Shown here: one piece after another, positions 44,332-52,313 of the stretch
How positions within the stretch are numbered: the stretch's first letter is position 1
How the letters are laid out: the number at the start of each line of letters is the position of its first letter
Assembly (NCBI GenBank): GCA_902767135.1
Contig: CACXGE010000006.1
Span: forward strand, 1-52,353
Source: an uncultured Lachnospiraceae bacterium
GTDB taxonomy: Bacteria > Bacillota > Clostridia > Lachnospirales > Lachnospiraceae
Direction: 5' to 3'
Length of the DNA stretch: 52,353 bases
Program-made: the position numbers and the translations under genes
Notes under the pieces: generated by a model
Databases searched by the model: none
What the model was told of the DNA's origin: nothing
The model's input: the letters and a program-made list of their open reading frames with translations, nothing else

Positions 44332-46323
44332 TTAGTAAGGACCACCACCGGCTGGCATTCCGCCGCCGCCCCTATGAAATAAACTGGTGTTTTGGGAGTC
44401 ACTGGTATTTTTTTCGCCGGAAGCCTGGGTTGATGTTCCTGTAATGATGAGCATACCTTCTTCTAATTCATCACTGGATATTTCTGTATAATAATCACTT
44501 TCTAGTCCCACTTCCACAACAATTTCCTTCTTTTGCATTCCTGAGTCACTGCCAGATTCTCCACTAGAAGTTCCTTCAAAAGTTCCATTCGGAGCTCCTT
44601 CTGGCTTTCCATTTGGCTTTTCCCCTTCTGCAAACTCTGGTTTTTCTCCATGAGACATATTCTCATCACTGTTTTCTTCTATTGTAGTATCCGTTTCTTC
44701 TTTTACACCTGTAGAATCCGTACCTGCATTATCCTTTGCTTCTGTTGTCTGGGTATCTTCTGCGCTGTTTCCTGTTTCTTCGTTTCTTCTATCCTTCTTT
44801 ATACTACTGTTGTCTACCACATAAATCACACTTTCTCCATCTGCGTTGGTCTCAATAGCATCATAGGGAACTGCAAATACATCGGTTGCAGATGCTGTCA
44901 GTATGCTTGCCTTTGCGCTCATCCCAATCCGCAGTCTGTCATTTTGTGACTTTAATGTAATCTCTATTTTGTAGCTTACGCTGGTGGAGGAAGTAGCATT
45001 TCCCATGGCATCCCCTGAACTGCTTTCCGGCGTTGGTGCCACATATGTAATCTCACCTTCTAATTCTTCGTCGCCGGTAGCATCTGTCTTTACCACCACA
45101 CTCATACCTTTTTCTACATCCGCTATATCATATTCATCCACGGTAGCTTCAATCATAAGATTACTGTTATCCTGAATGGTAAGGACTTCTCCACCTGAAA
45201 AGGTTTCCCCTTCTTTTACATTTAAAGCAGTGATGACTCCTGACATTGGCGCTGTTACAACACAACTGTCAACCTGCTCCTGCAAAGACTTGACCTGACT
45301 TTCGTCATTATTCGTACTGGTGACAGACTGAAGTTTCGCACTTTCTAGGGAGGACTCCTGTTGTGCCAGATTACTGTTATTATTCCTTGTAGTATCCTCC
45401 TTATCCTGAACAGCCTTGGTGTAGGAAGAAGATGCCTGCTCTAGGGCAGTTGTCGCCTGTTCGTAAGTCTGCTTTGCCTCCGACTCTGTTTTCTGTGCCG
45501 CCTCTAATGCCGCACTTTTGGTTTCATCGTCTGATTTTGCAGTGTTAATTTCTTCCTGTTTTGCATCTATTTTTTCCTGAATAGATGTCTTTTTATTCTC
45601 TGTAGTCGCCTCTTTCAGCTGTGTCTGCAGCTTACTTAACTGACTTTCTAGTTTTGTAAGGGTTTCTTTGGCTTTACTTGACTCACTCTCTGCTGTTTCC
45701 CTTGCAGCCACTGCATCCTGGTAGGCCGTTTTACTGCTACTCTCTGTGGCTGCTGCACTGGTGTAAGAATGATAAGTGGATGTGACATTTTCATCTGCCC
45801 TGGTTGCCTGCACACTGGCATTCTCCACTGCCTCGGAATACTGACGCTGGGCATTTTTTACATTGTTGGAAGACTGCTGTTGGCTGACAGATAAGCTTTC
45901 CTTGGCATCCGATAAGCTTTCTGATAAATCTGAGTCATCAAATTCTAACAAAGTATCCCCCAGAGTAACCATATCTCCCACTGCCACATTTAGTGTCTTT
46001 ACATCTATATTATTTAAAGTGGTAGTTATGGTCTTTGTGGTTGCCGCTGCCACCGTTCCCGTTACACTGATGGAGGTAGAGATATCACGTTTGGTCAACA
46101 CGGCGGTTTCATATCCCTTGCTACCCTCTGTTGGAAACCCGGAGGCTTTCTGCTGTTTATGGTATATCATACATCCCACCATAGAACCTATGATAATGAT
46201 TACAACCACACAGGTGATTCCCTTATGCCGTTTTAGAAACCGCCCCATCCACCTTATATTCTGTTTTTTATTTTCCTGCTCTTCTACATTTATCTCCTGT
46301 TTTTTCTTAAAAAATTGTTTCAT
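44332..46323 (-). CDS. membrane-fusion adaptor of the MacAB-like system
   Basis: A 663-residue HlyD/MacA-type adaptor. One membrane anchor at about 36-56; an N-terminal barrel and half-lipoyl segment (ISVTGTVAAATTKTI, VAVGDMVTLGDTLLEFD); a long coiled coil of roughly 200 residues rich in Ala, Ser, Gln and Lys; the second half-lipoyl segment (VVTAPMSGVITALNVKEGETFSGGEVL); beta barrel; then a low-complexity acidic region and a Gly/Pro C terminus (GGGGMPAGGGPY). First gene of the operon, with AAAGGAGG before the ATG. A TTACCAT direct repeat lies upstream. Confidence 0.88.
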   Translation of the reverse strand: MKQFFKKKQEINVEEQENKKQNIRWMGRFLKRHKGITCVVVIIIIGSMVGCMIYHKQQKASGFPTEGSKGYETAVLTKRDISTSISVTGTVAAATTKTITTTLNNIDVKTLNVAVGDMVTLGDTLLEFDDSDLSESLSDAKESLSVSQQQSSNNVKNAQRQYSEAVENASVQATRADENVTSTYHSYTSAAATESSSKTAYQDAVAARETAESESSKAKETLTKLESQLSKLQTQLKEATTENKKTSIQEKIDAKQEEINTAKSDDETKSAALEAAQKTESEAKQTYEQATTALEQASSSYTKAVQDKEDTTRNNNSNLAQQESSLESAKLQSVTSTNNDESQVKSLQEQVDSCVVTAPMSGVITALNVKEGETFSGGEVLTIQDNSNLMIEATVDEYDIADVEKGMSVVVKTDATGDEELEGEITYVAPTPESSSGDAMGNATSSTSVSYKIEITLKSQNDRLRIGMSAKASILTASATDVFAVPYDAIETNADGESVIYVVDNSSIKKDRRNEETGNSAEDTQTTEAKDNAGTDSTGVKEETDTTIEENSDENMSHGEKPEFAEGEKPNGKPEGAPNGTFEGTSSGESGSDSGMQKKEIVVEVGLESDYYTEISSDELEEGMLIITGTSTQASGEKNTSDSQNTSLFHRGGGGMPAGGGPY

Positions 46324-46366
46324 GTAGGACCTCCTTTTTATATCTGATAAAATACTTCTACGTTAA

Positions 46367-46400
46367 ATCATAAAAAGGATACATGGTAAAAATATGGTAA
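46367..46400 (-). promoter_or_regulatory. direct repeat, candidate response-regulator site, before the efflux operon
   Basis: On minus TTACCAT occurs twice (46400-46394 and 46389-46383) with an 11-bp period, the layout bound by OmpR/PhoB-type regulators. TATGAT (46372-46367), a possible -10, lies 10 bp downstream and no standard -35 is present, which suits an activated promoter. Confidence 0.45.
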
Positions 46401-46412
46401 TTAAGTGAAAAA

Positions 46413-46441
46413 AGTGTGAAATCCCATTGAGATTTCACACT
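46413..46441 (-). terminator. terminator of the rhomboid/46458 operon
   Basis: Stem AGTGTGAAATC/GATTTCACACT with a seven-base loop; on minus six T residues follow (TTTTTTCAC). Confidence 0.82.
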
Positions 46442-46457
46442 TTCCTAACGTTTCTGT

Positions 46458-46811
46458 TCAGCTTTTTTCTTCTATTTTTTCCATCATCTGATCATACTGC
46501 TTATACATCTTCTGTACTCCGTTTTCTAAAATATAATAGTGTCTTATGTACGGAATCAGCAGTATAAGAATCATTAGACTCAGTGCCATAAGTCCCGGTG
46601 AAAATGCAAACTGCAAAGCAAGAAAACTCATCATCTCCAACAACGCAAACACCACCGTTACAATCAAATGCACCAATCGTTCGTGTTGAAAGAATGCAAT
46701 CTGGGTCAAATGCTTTTGTATCTGTACATTCCAGTCTTGTTTTTCATCCTGTTTTAAAAGCACATCAATTTCAGCTAGATAATCTTTTATTCTCTTCTCC
46801 ATTGTACTCAT
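46458..46811 (-). CDS. small membrane protein coupled to the rhomboid gene
   Basis: A 117-residue protein of unknown function with an amphipathic, charged N terminus (EKRIKDYLAEIDVLLKQDEKQDW), two hydrophobic helices (about 45-68 and 70-92) and a charged C-terminal helix. Its ATG overlaps the rhomboid stop as ATGA, and GGGGG precedes it, so the two proteins are likely made together. A hairpin terminator follows. I do not recognise the family. Confidence 0.72.
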   Translation of the reverse strand: MSTMEKRIKDYLAEIDVLLKQDEKQDWNVQIQKHLTQIAFFQHERLVHLIVTVVFALLEMMSFLALQFAFSPGLMALSLMILILLIPYIRHYYILENGVQKMYKQYDQMMEKIEEKS

Positions 46812-47464
46812 CCCCCATAAATACACCACACTGCCGCCAAAGAGACAAGGATGCCAACAATGCAGCCGACTATTTTTTTCGAAAGACTTTCCAGGTCATC
46901 TTCCCGAAAATTTCTTGATAAAATTAAGGTGGCTACCGCCCCGAGAACAGCTCCTCCGATATGTCCTGTCAAATCAATTCCCTCTGACCAGGTTGCCACC
47001 GCATAAAAGCATACAAACAAAATTGCCTGCACCATAGAACGTCCCTGCTTTTTATTCTGAATAATGGCCGATGCCACCAACAGTCCAAATGCTGCCCCCG
47101 ATGCACCAATGGAATACACCTGATGATCCCCGGAATGAACCACCAGGGAAAGAATACTGCCCCCCAATCCTGACAACAGGTATATCACAATCATCTTTAG
47201 TGACCCTAAATAGGACTCTACCAGACTTCCTGCTGCTGCAATGGCAATGAGATTCATACCAATATGTGCCACATCTCCATGCAGATACATACAGGTAAGA
47301 AATCTGCTGTATTCCCCTTGTACTACCACTTTTTCATAATTCATCCCTCCCAAAAGGTAATAATCTTTTGGAAAAAAATAGTTTAATCCAAAAATCAATA
47401 GATTAAATATACAGATAATAATTGTCACAATGAAAAAATTTTTTCCTCTGTCTGATGTCTCCAT
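46808..47464 (-). CDS. rhomboid family intramembrane serine protease
   Basis: A 218-residue rhomboid with six hydrophobic helices. The catalytic Ser122 is in YSIGASGAAFGLL and His168 in DLTGHIGGAVLG. The loop motif LHGDVAHIGMN (HxxxHxxxN-like) is in place. It cleaves membrane proteins within the bilayer. Co-transcribed with the small membrane protein downstream; substrates unknown. Confidence 0.93.
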   Translation of the reverse strand: METSDRGKNFFIVTIIICIFNLLIFGLNYFFPKDYYLLGGMNYEKVVVQGEYSRFLTCMYLHGDVAHIGMNLIAIAAAGSLVESYLGSLKMIVIYLLSGLGGSILSLVVHSGDHQVYSIGASGAAFGLLVASAIIQNKKQGRSMVQAILFVCFYAVATWSEGIDLTGHIGGAVLGAVATLILSRNFREDDLESLSKKIVGCIVGILVSLAAVWCIYGG

Positions 47465-47484
47465 ACCTGCTCCTTTTTAACAAA

Positions 47485-48189
47485 CTACAACTTAACCTCT
47501 ACCTTATCTTCCAGCTCCATACTGTCCGGAGTGACTCTGCAGTCATAAGCAAGGATACCAACCCCTGCATTGTGAGCCTTACGTAAAACTTCACAAAATT
47601 CCGGGTGAATTTGGCTTGGGCAAAAATATTTTACCCCCTTCATCTGGATGACAAATAAAACATAACATTGATACCCTTGCTCTTTGGCTTTGATGAGTTC
47701 TTTTACGTGCTTTATGGCTCTCTCAGAAGGTGCATCCGGGAAGCTTACCACCCCATCCTGTTCTAATGTCACACCTTTGACTTCCACAAAGATTTTCTCC
47801 AATTCACCGCATTCTCTTTCGTATTCTACATAAAAATCAAAACGAGATGCTTCATAAGTATATTCCGGTCGGATAGTCGCCTTGACACCGCTGGGAACGA
47901 TGGTGTTGTTTCCGATTCTGAGCCATTCCCCCACCGCCATATTCGGCGCCTGGGAATCCATATTGATAATGCGTTCCCCCTTTTTCACTGCAATCAGATC
48001 AAACTTTGTCTTTCTCTTTGGATTGTCACTTTCCTCTACATAGACCGTGACACCAGGTAGCAGCAGCTCCTTACAGCGCCCTGTATTTTTCACATGACAG
48101 ACCTGTACCTGCCCGTCAATTTCTATATGTGCAATAAAACGATTCGGGCGACTATGAAAGACGCCCGGTAAAATTTTTTTATATTTCAT
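47485..48189 (-). CDS. sfsA: SfsA family DNA/RNA nuclease
   Basis: A 234-residue SfsA protein. Conserved segments: RPNRFIAHIEIDGQVQVCHVKNTGRCKELL, the nuclease-like core YVEYERECGELEKIFVEVKGVTL (E-x-K), FPDAPSERAIKHVKEL, and CHVKNTGR, the family signature. First described as a sugar-fermentation stimulation factor, later given a nuclease-like fold. The upstream gene is 27 bases away; rhomboid starts 20 bases downstream. Confidence 0.93.
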   Translation of the reverse strand: MKYKKILPGVFHSRPNRFIAHIEIDGQVQVCHVKNTGRCKELLLPGVTVYVEESDNPKRKTKFDLIAVKKGERIINMDSQAPNMAVGEWLRIGNNTIVPSGVKATIRPEYTYEASRFDFYVEYERECGELEKIFVEVKGVTLEQDGVVSFPDAPSERAIKHVKELIKAKEQGYQCYVLFVIQMKGVKYFCPSQIHPEFCEVLRKAHNAGVGILAYDCRVTPDSMELEDKVEVKL

Positions 48190-48216
48190 CTTTGATTCTA
48201 TATCTCTTCCTTTTCT

Positions 48217-48873
48217 CTACTCCTGAACCATAAAAATTTTCTCCAAATCATCTGTTTCTACCTCTGAATAGAAATCCTCTTCCTTCCTTAGCATTTCTAC
48301 TCCATATCCGTCCTTTTCTTTCCAAATGTAATTTTCTATATACCTTCTTTTTCCATCTACATAGACACTTGTATAGACAACGGTTTCTTCAAATAGATTT
48401 GTATATACATACTCACTTTCTTTATTGTCTAAATGCTCTAAACCCGCCAGTTCATATTCCATTTTTTCCTCTGGACATTCACAGACTGTTTTTATAAAAT
48501 CTTGTATCTCATCCTCCGCTACATGAAAGTAAATACTTACATCCTTCCACTCACGGTATCTTGCATAGCTTATTTCATATTTGTTTGACAATGGCAGACA
48601 AAACACATCACTTAAAATATCTGTTTCTTCCTTTGTACAACTATTCTTTGTATAGGATACAATTTTTGTATAGTCCAAATAATGTTGATACAAACTATAA
48701 TCTACACCACAAAGTACAAGAAATAACACTACAAGCAACACGTACTTTTTTAACTCCTTTTTATTTTCCTGTCTTCGTTCTTCTTGATATTTTCCCCATA
48801 AAATAATCCCATATTTTACTGTATTGCCCAAGAATATCACTAGGAAAAAAGGAAGAATCAAAAAAATGTACAT
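48217..48873 (-). CDS. uncharacterised membrane-anchored protein
   Basis: A 218-residue protein with two N-terminal hydrophobic helices (1-20 and about 43-60) and a predicted extracytoplasmic domain of about 150 residues (TKEETDILSDVFCLPLSNKYEI, VSIYFHVAEDEIQDFIKTVCECPEE). It is acidic, with no motif that I recognise. It lies between glmM and sfsA on the same strand, spaced 25-27 bases. Codon use looks like that of its neighbours. Confidence 0.65.
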   Translation of the reverse strand: MYIFLILPFFLVIFLGNTVKYGIILWGKYQEERRQENKKELKKYVLLVVLFLVLCGVDYSLYQHYLDYTKIVSYTKNSCTKEETDILSDVFCLPLSNKYEISYARYREWKDVSIYFHVAEDEIQDFIKTVCECPEEKMEYELAGLEHLDNKESEYVYTNLFEETVVYTSVYVDGKRRYIENYIWKEKDGYGVEMLRKEEDFYSEVETDDLEKIFMVQE

Positions 48874-48898
48874 CTTTATTCCTCTATAAATCCCTTCC

Positions 48899-50233
48899 TT
48901 AAATCAGTGTATTAATTAAGTCAACCATCTGACCCACATACTTTTCACAGATTTCGTCCGTAGCTGCTTCCACCATAACACGAATCACTGGTTCCGTACC
49001 ACTTTCACGGAGAAGAATACGTCCCTCATCTCCTAATTCCTTAGAGATTTTTTCATTTAAGGCAAGGACTTTTTCATTTTCCATGATAACTTTTTTATCT
49101 TCCACACGCACATTCTGCAATAACTGTGGGAACATGGTCAAGCCCTGACATAAGGTACCTAAAGACTGCTTGCTCTCCATGATAACTTCCATTAACATCA
49201 ATGCGGTTAAAATTCCATCTCCGGTAGTGGCATGTTTTGAGAAAATCACATGGCCGGACTGCTCACCGCCAAGCACATAACCATTGGCTACCATAGCCTC
49301 ATTTACATACTTGTCACCTACTGCAGTCTTGCAGTAATCAATTCCCTCTCTGTCTAATGCCTTAAACAATCCCAAATTTGACATTACGGTGGCTACCACC
49401 GTATTTCCCTGAAGCTTTCCGCATTTTTTTAAATATTTTCCACATACATATAAAACAAAATCACCATGGATTTCATTTCCATTCTCATCCACTGCGATAC
49501 AACGGTCCGCATCCCCATCAAAGGCAAATCCTACATCTAAGTTCTTTTCCTTTACTAACTTTTGGAGATTTTCAATATGGGTAGAGCCACATTCCATATT
49601 GATGTTGGTTCCATCCGGTTCATTTCCCACCACATAGGTCTTCGCTCCTAATGCATCAAATACACTCTTGGCAATGGCATGTGCACTTCCGTTAGAACAA
49701 TCCAGACCGATTCTCATACCATTGTAAGAACGTGTTGCAAGGGAAATCAAATATCCCACATAACGGTTTCTTCCAATGGCATAATCTGTAGCCACACCTA
49801 CATTGGCTCCGGTTGCAAATGGAAGTTCTCCCATCTCTCCATCAATATATTTCTCCATGGCAGCTTCCACATCTGCTGAAATCTTGTGTCCGTTTCCGTC
49901 CATAACCTTGATTCCATTGTCCTGATATGGGTTGTGGCTGGCACTTACCATAATACCACAGTCAAAATTCTCTGTACGAACCACATAGGCAACCGAAGGT
50001 GTAGTAGTTACATGAAGTAAATACACATCCGAACCGGATGCTGTAATCCCTGCCACCAAAGCATACTCATACATATAACTGCTGCGTCTGGTATCCTTGC
50101 CAATGACAATTCTTCCCTTGTGATTCTGATTGTAAAACCATCCTAAATATCTACCAATCTTAAATGCATGGTCTGCAGTAAGCTTTACATTAGCCTCTCC
50201 ACGAAAACCATCTGTTCCAAAATACTTACCCAT
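48899..50233 (-). CDS. glmM: phosphoglucosamine mutase
   Basis: A 444-residue GlmM, which turns glucosamine 6-phosphate into glucosamine 1-phosphate for peptidoglycan precursors. The N terminus is MGKYFGTDGFRGEAN; phosphoserine S99 lies in GIMVSASHNPYQDNGIK; metal loop DGDADRC; C-terminal RESGTEPVIRVMVEA. The open frame extends 30 codons upstream into glf, but the ATG used has GAGGGAA upstream and opens with the family N terminus. Confidence 0.96.
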   Translation of the reverse strand: MGKYFGTDGFRGEANVKLTADHAFKIGRYLGWFYNQNHKGRIVIGKDTRRSSYMYEYALVAGITASGSDVYLLHVTTTPSVAYVVRTENFDCGIMVSASHNPYQDNGIKVMDGNGHKISADVEAAMEKYIDGEMGELPFATGANVGVATDYAIGRNRYVGYLISLATRSYNGMRIGLDCSNGSAHAIAKSVFDALGAKTYVVGNEPDGTNINMECGSTHIENLQKLVKEKNLDVGFAFDGDADRCIAVDENGNEIHGDFVLYVCGKYLKKCGKLQGNTVVATVMSNLGLFKALDREGIDYCKTAVGDKYVNEAMVANGYVLGGEQSGHVIFSKHATTGDGILTALMLMEVIMESKQSLGTLCQGLTMFPQLLQNVRVEDKKVIMENEKVLALNEKISKELGDEGRILLRESGTEPVIRVMVEAATDEICEKYVGQMVDLINTLI

Positions 50234-50249
50234 TGTTATTCCCTCTTTC

Positions 50250-51347
50250 TTAAACCAATTCTTTTTTACACATATCAAGTGCTGATGCAATGACTGCATC
50301 CATGTCATAATACTTATATTCACCTAAACGTCCACCAAAAATTACCTTATCTTCCTTATCCGCTAATTCTTTGTACTGTGCATATAAATTTCCATTCTTT
50401 TCATCGTTTACTGGATAGTAAGGTTCATCTCCCTTTTTCCATTCCGAGCTGTATTCCTTACTGATAACTGTCTTTTCCTGGGTTCCAAATTCAAACCACT
50501 TGTGCTCAATAATTCTGGTATATGGTGTCTCTGCATCCGTATAATTTACTGCCGCATTTCCCTGGAAGTTTGGCATATCCAATACCTCTGTCTCAAAGCG
50601 AACAGAACGGTACTCCAAAGTTCCCAGCTGATAGTCAAAATAAGCATCGATGGCACCGGTATAGATTACCTTATCTGCCATACCGTCATACTCTGCTTTT
50701 TTCTCAAGGTAATCTTCCCCTAAACGAACTTCGATTCCCTCTAACATATTTTCTACCATTTTTGTGTATCCACCCATTGGAATTCCCTGGTAAAGAGCAT
50801 TAAAATAGTTATTGTCAAAGGTGAGACGAACCGGAAGACGCTTGATGATAAAGGATGGAAGCTCTGTGCAGGCACGTCCCCACTGCTTCTGGGTATATCC
50901 TTTGATTAACTTCTCATAAATGTCGGTCCCCACCAGACTGATTGCCTGTTCCTCTAGGTTCTTTGGCTCTGTAATGCCTGCTGCCTTTTTTTGTTCCTCA
51001 ATTTTTTCTGCTGCCTCTTTCGGTGTAGTCACTCCCCACATTTTATTAAAGGTATACATATTAAAGGGCAGAGAATACAATTCTCCCTTGTAATTTGCCA
51101 CCGGGGAATTGGTAAAACGATTAAACTCAGCAAATTTATTTACATAGTTCCACACTTCCTTATTGTTGGTATGGAAAATATGTGCACCGTATTTATGTAC
51201 ATTGATTCCTTCGATTTCCTCACAATGCACATTTCCTGCAATGTGATTTCTCTTATCGATAACTAAAACTTTCTTTCCCTTCTTGGTCGCTTCCCTGGCA
51301 AACACCGCTCCATAAAGCCCGGCACCTACCACTAAATAATCATACAT
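50250..51347 (-). CDS. glf: UDP-galactopyranose mutase
   Basis: A 365-residue flavoenzyme converting UDP-galactopyranose to UDP-galactofuranose for cell-surface glycans. FAD-binding VVGAGLYGAVFA (7-18); GLF signatures KYGAHIFHTNNKEVWNYV, GYTQKQWGRACTELP, PVRLTFDNNYFNALYQGIPMGGYTK, and YPVNDEKNGNLYAQY are intact. It is followed by glmM after 16 bases. Its own promoter and a short leader reading frame lie upstream. No other galactan genes are adjacent. Confidence 0.95.
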   Translation of the reverse strand: MYDYLVVGAGLYGAVFAREATKKGKKVLVIDKRNHIAGNVHCEEIEGINVHKYGAHIFHTNNKEVWNYVNKFAEFNRFTNSPVANYKGELYSLPFNMYTFNKMWGVTTPKEAAEKIEEQKKAAGITEPKNLEEQAISLVGTDIYEKLIKGYTQKQWGRACTELPSFIIKRLPVRLTFDNNYFNALYQGIPMGGYTKMVENMLEGIEVRLGEDYLEKKAEYDGMADKVIYTGAIDAYFDYQLGTLEYRSVRFETEVLDMPNFQGNAAVNYTDAETPYTRIIEHKWFEFGTQEKTVISKEYSSEWKKGDEPYYPVNDEKNGNLYAQYKELADKEDKVIFGGRLGEYKYYDMDAVIASALDMCKKELV

Positions 51348-51359
51348 ACAAAATCCTCT

Positions 51360-51428
51360 CTATTCGTCATACTGTTTTTTGTAGTTCCAAATCCAAAACT
51401 CCACCTGCATCTTAAACAACTTTTGCAT
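51360..51428 (-). CDS. possible 22-residue leader peptide of glf
   Basis: A short frame MQKLFKMQVEFWIWNYKKQYDE fills the space between the glf promoter and the glf ribosome-binding site. The start codon would be only a few bases from the transcription start, so it would be leaderless or nearly so. No database support; it may be chance. If translated, its stop lies about 11 bases upstream of the glf ATG and could couple translation. Confidence 0.25.
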   Translation of the reverse strand: MQKLFKMQVEFWIWNYKKQYDE

Positions 51429-51435
51429 CTTTTCC

Positions 51436-51464
51436 ATTATACTCGCTCTAGTCATAGAACGCAA
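51436..51464 (-). promoter_or_regulatory. promoter of glf-glmM
   Basis: Minus-strand TTGCGT (51464-51459) and TATAAT (51441-51436) are 17 bp apart; it lies directly after the terminator of the broken upstream gene. Confidence 0.65.
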
Positions 51465-51495
51465 GAAAAAAAGCCTGGCAGCAAATGCCAGGCTT
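51465..51495 (-). terminator. terminator of the element-interrupted gene
   Basis: Perfect 10-bp stem AAGCCTGGCA/TGCCAGGCTT with a five-base loop, followed by a run of T residues on minus. It is about 50 bases after the stop codon of the interrupted reading frame. Confidence 0.85.
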
Positions 51496-51542
51496 GAGTA
51501 AAGTCGGTAAACTAGGCTTACTAACTCCATATACAACAAACT

Positions 51543-51977
51543 CTATTTTTGAATTAATTGATACAAAACGAATCCTTCTTCTTTCGTTACTTCAAATACA
51601 GCCTCCTCTTTCGTAAGCTTTTTGGTAACAGTTCAGGCAGGTCTGCGCATTTACTGCGCTGACCGTGAAAAAATGTGCATTTAACAAAAATCGGGCAATT
51701 TTTCATGCGTAAGCATTGCCCGATTTCGTAACAGTTTAGCCTATGGCTGAACTGTTACGCTTTTTGTACTTGTCATATTCTCCCACATCTATATCAAACC
51801 CTAAACTCTGCTGTGTTCCCTGTATTTGATAAACATACTCACCTTTATTCAGAAAAACAAGATAAAGTCCAGAATCGTACATCACGCTATCCATAACTTC
51901 AGATGAAGATATTCCCAATTCCCTTTGAATTTCTTCATATCCATTCCCTTACCTAACCTTCTACAGCTACCAAACAT
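51543..51977 (-). pseudogene. small gene interrupted by a GTAAC-family element
   Basis: The upstream half reads GYEEIQRELGISSSEVMDS, VMYDSGLYLVFLNKGEYVYQ, then VGEYDKYKK. At that point the 134-bp element begins. After it the same gene resumes: removing the element and one 8-bp duplication joins YKK directly to LTKEEAVFEVTKEEGF and VLYQLIQK, then TAG, in frame. A terminator follows. At the 5' end a second break is likely: the best start, ATG at 51977 after GAGG (MFGSCRRLGKG), is one frame away from GYEEIQ, separated by a stop. The middle resembles KTSC-type small domains, only weakly. Function unknown. Confidence 0.65.
51625..51758 (+). mobile_element. GTAAC-family palindromic element, 134 bp, with target duplication
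   Basis: Perfect 12-bp terminal inverted repeats GTAACAGTTCAG and CTGAACTGTTAC, flanked by perfect 8-bp direct repeats GCTTTTTG (51617-51624, 51759-51766). On plus: terminal repeat, hairpin 1 (GGTC-GCGCA/TGCGC-GACC, loop TTTAC), linker, hairpin 2 (12-bp AAATCGGGCAAT/ATTGCCCGATTT, with ATGC-GTAA-GCAT in its loop, a GNRA tetraloop), then a 31-bp terminal hairpin with one U-G pair on plus. It has no coding capacity, so a transposase must act in trans. It is antisense to the interrupted gene. Confidence 0.85.
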
Positions 51978-51996
51978 TTCCTCAATCTTCAGGTAC

Positions 51997-52035
51997 AAAA
52001 AAACCTGTCCGGACAATTCCTTATCCAAACAGGTT
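51997..52035 (-). terminator. terminator of the tRNA cluster
   Basis: On minus AACCTGT and ACAGGTT pair around a 20-base loop and are followed by seven T residues. It begins 9 bases after the tRNA-Lys gene. Confidence 0.82.
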
Positions 52036-52043
52036 GCAAATCA

Positions 52044-52116
52044 TGAGACACCCGGGACTCGAACCCGGGACAACTTGATTAAAAGTCAAGTGCTCTACCA
52101 CCTGAGCTAGTATCCC
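52044..52116 (-). tRNA. tRNA-Lys (UUU)
   Basis: A 73-nt cloverleaf: acceptor GGGATAC/GTGTCTC, D arm GCTC...GAGC, anticodon stem ACTTGA/TCAAGT with loop CTTTTAA (anticodon TTT), T arm CCGGG-TTCGAGT-CCCGG, discriminator A. No encoded CCA. Confidence 0.96.
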
Positions 52117-52122
52117 ATAAAA

Positions 52123-52195
<73 letters not shown>

Positions 52196-52228
52196 TTATT
52201 TCATATCTTCTTATATAAAAAAAAAGAA

Positions 52229-52302
<74 letters not shown>

Positions 52303-52313
52303 ATAAGATTTAA

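Noticed and set aside
50234..50323. Thirty extra N-terminal codons of glmM
   Set aside because: They overlap glf, and the internal ATG starts the canonical MGKYFGTDGFRG.
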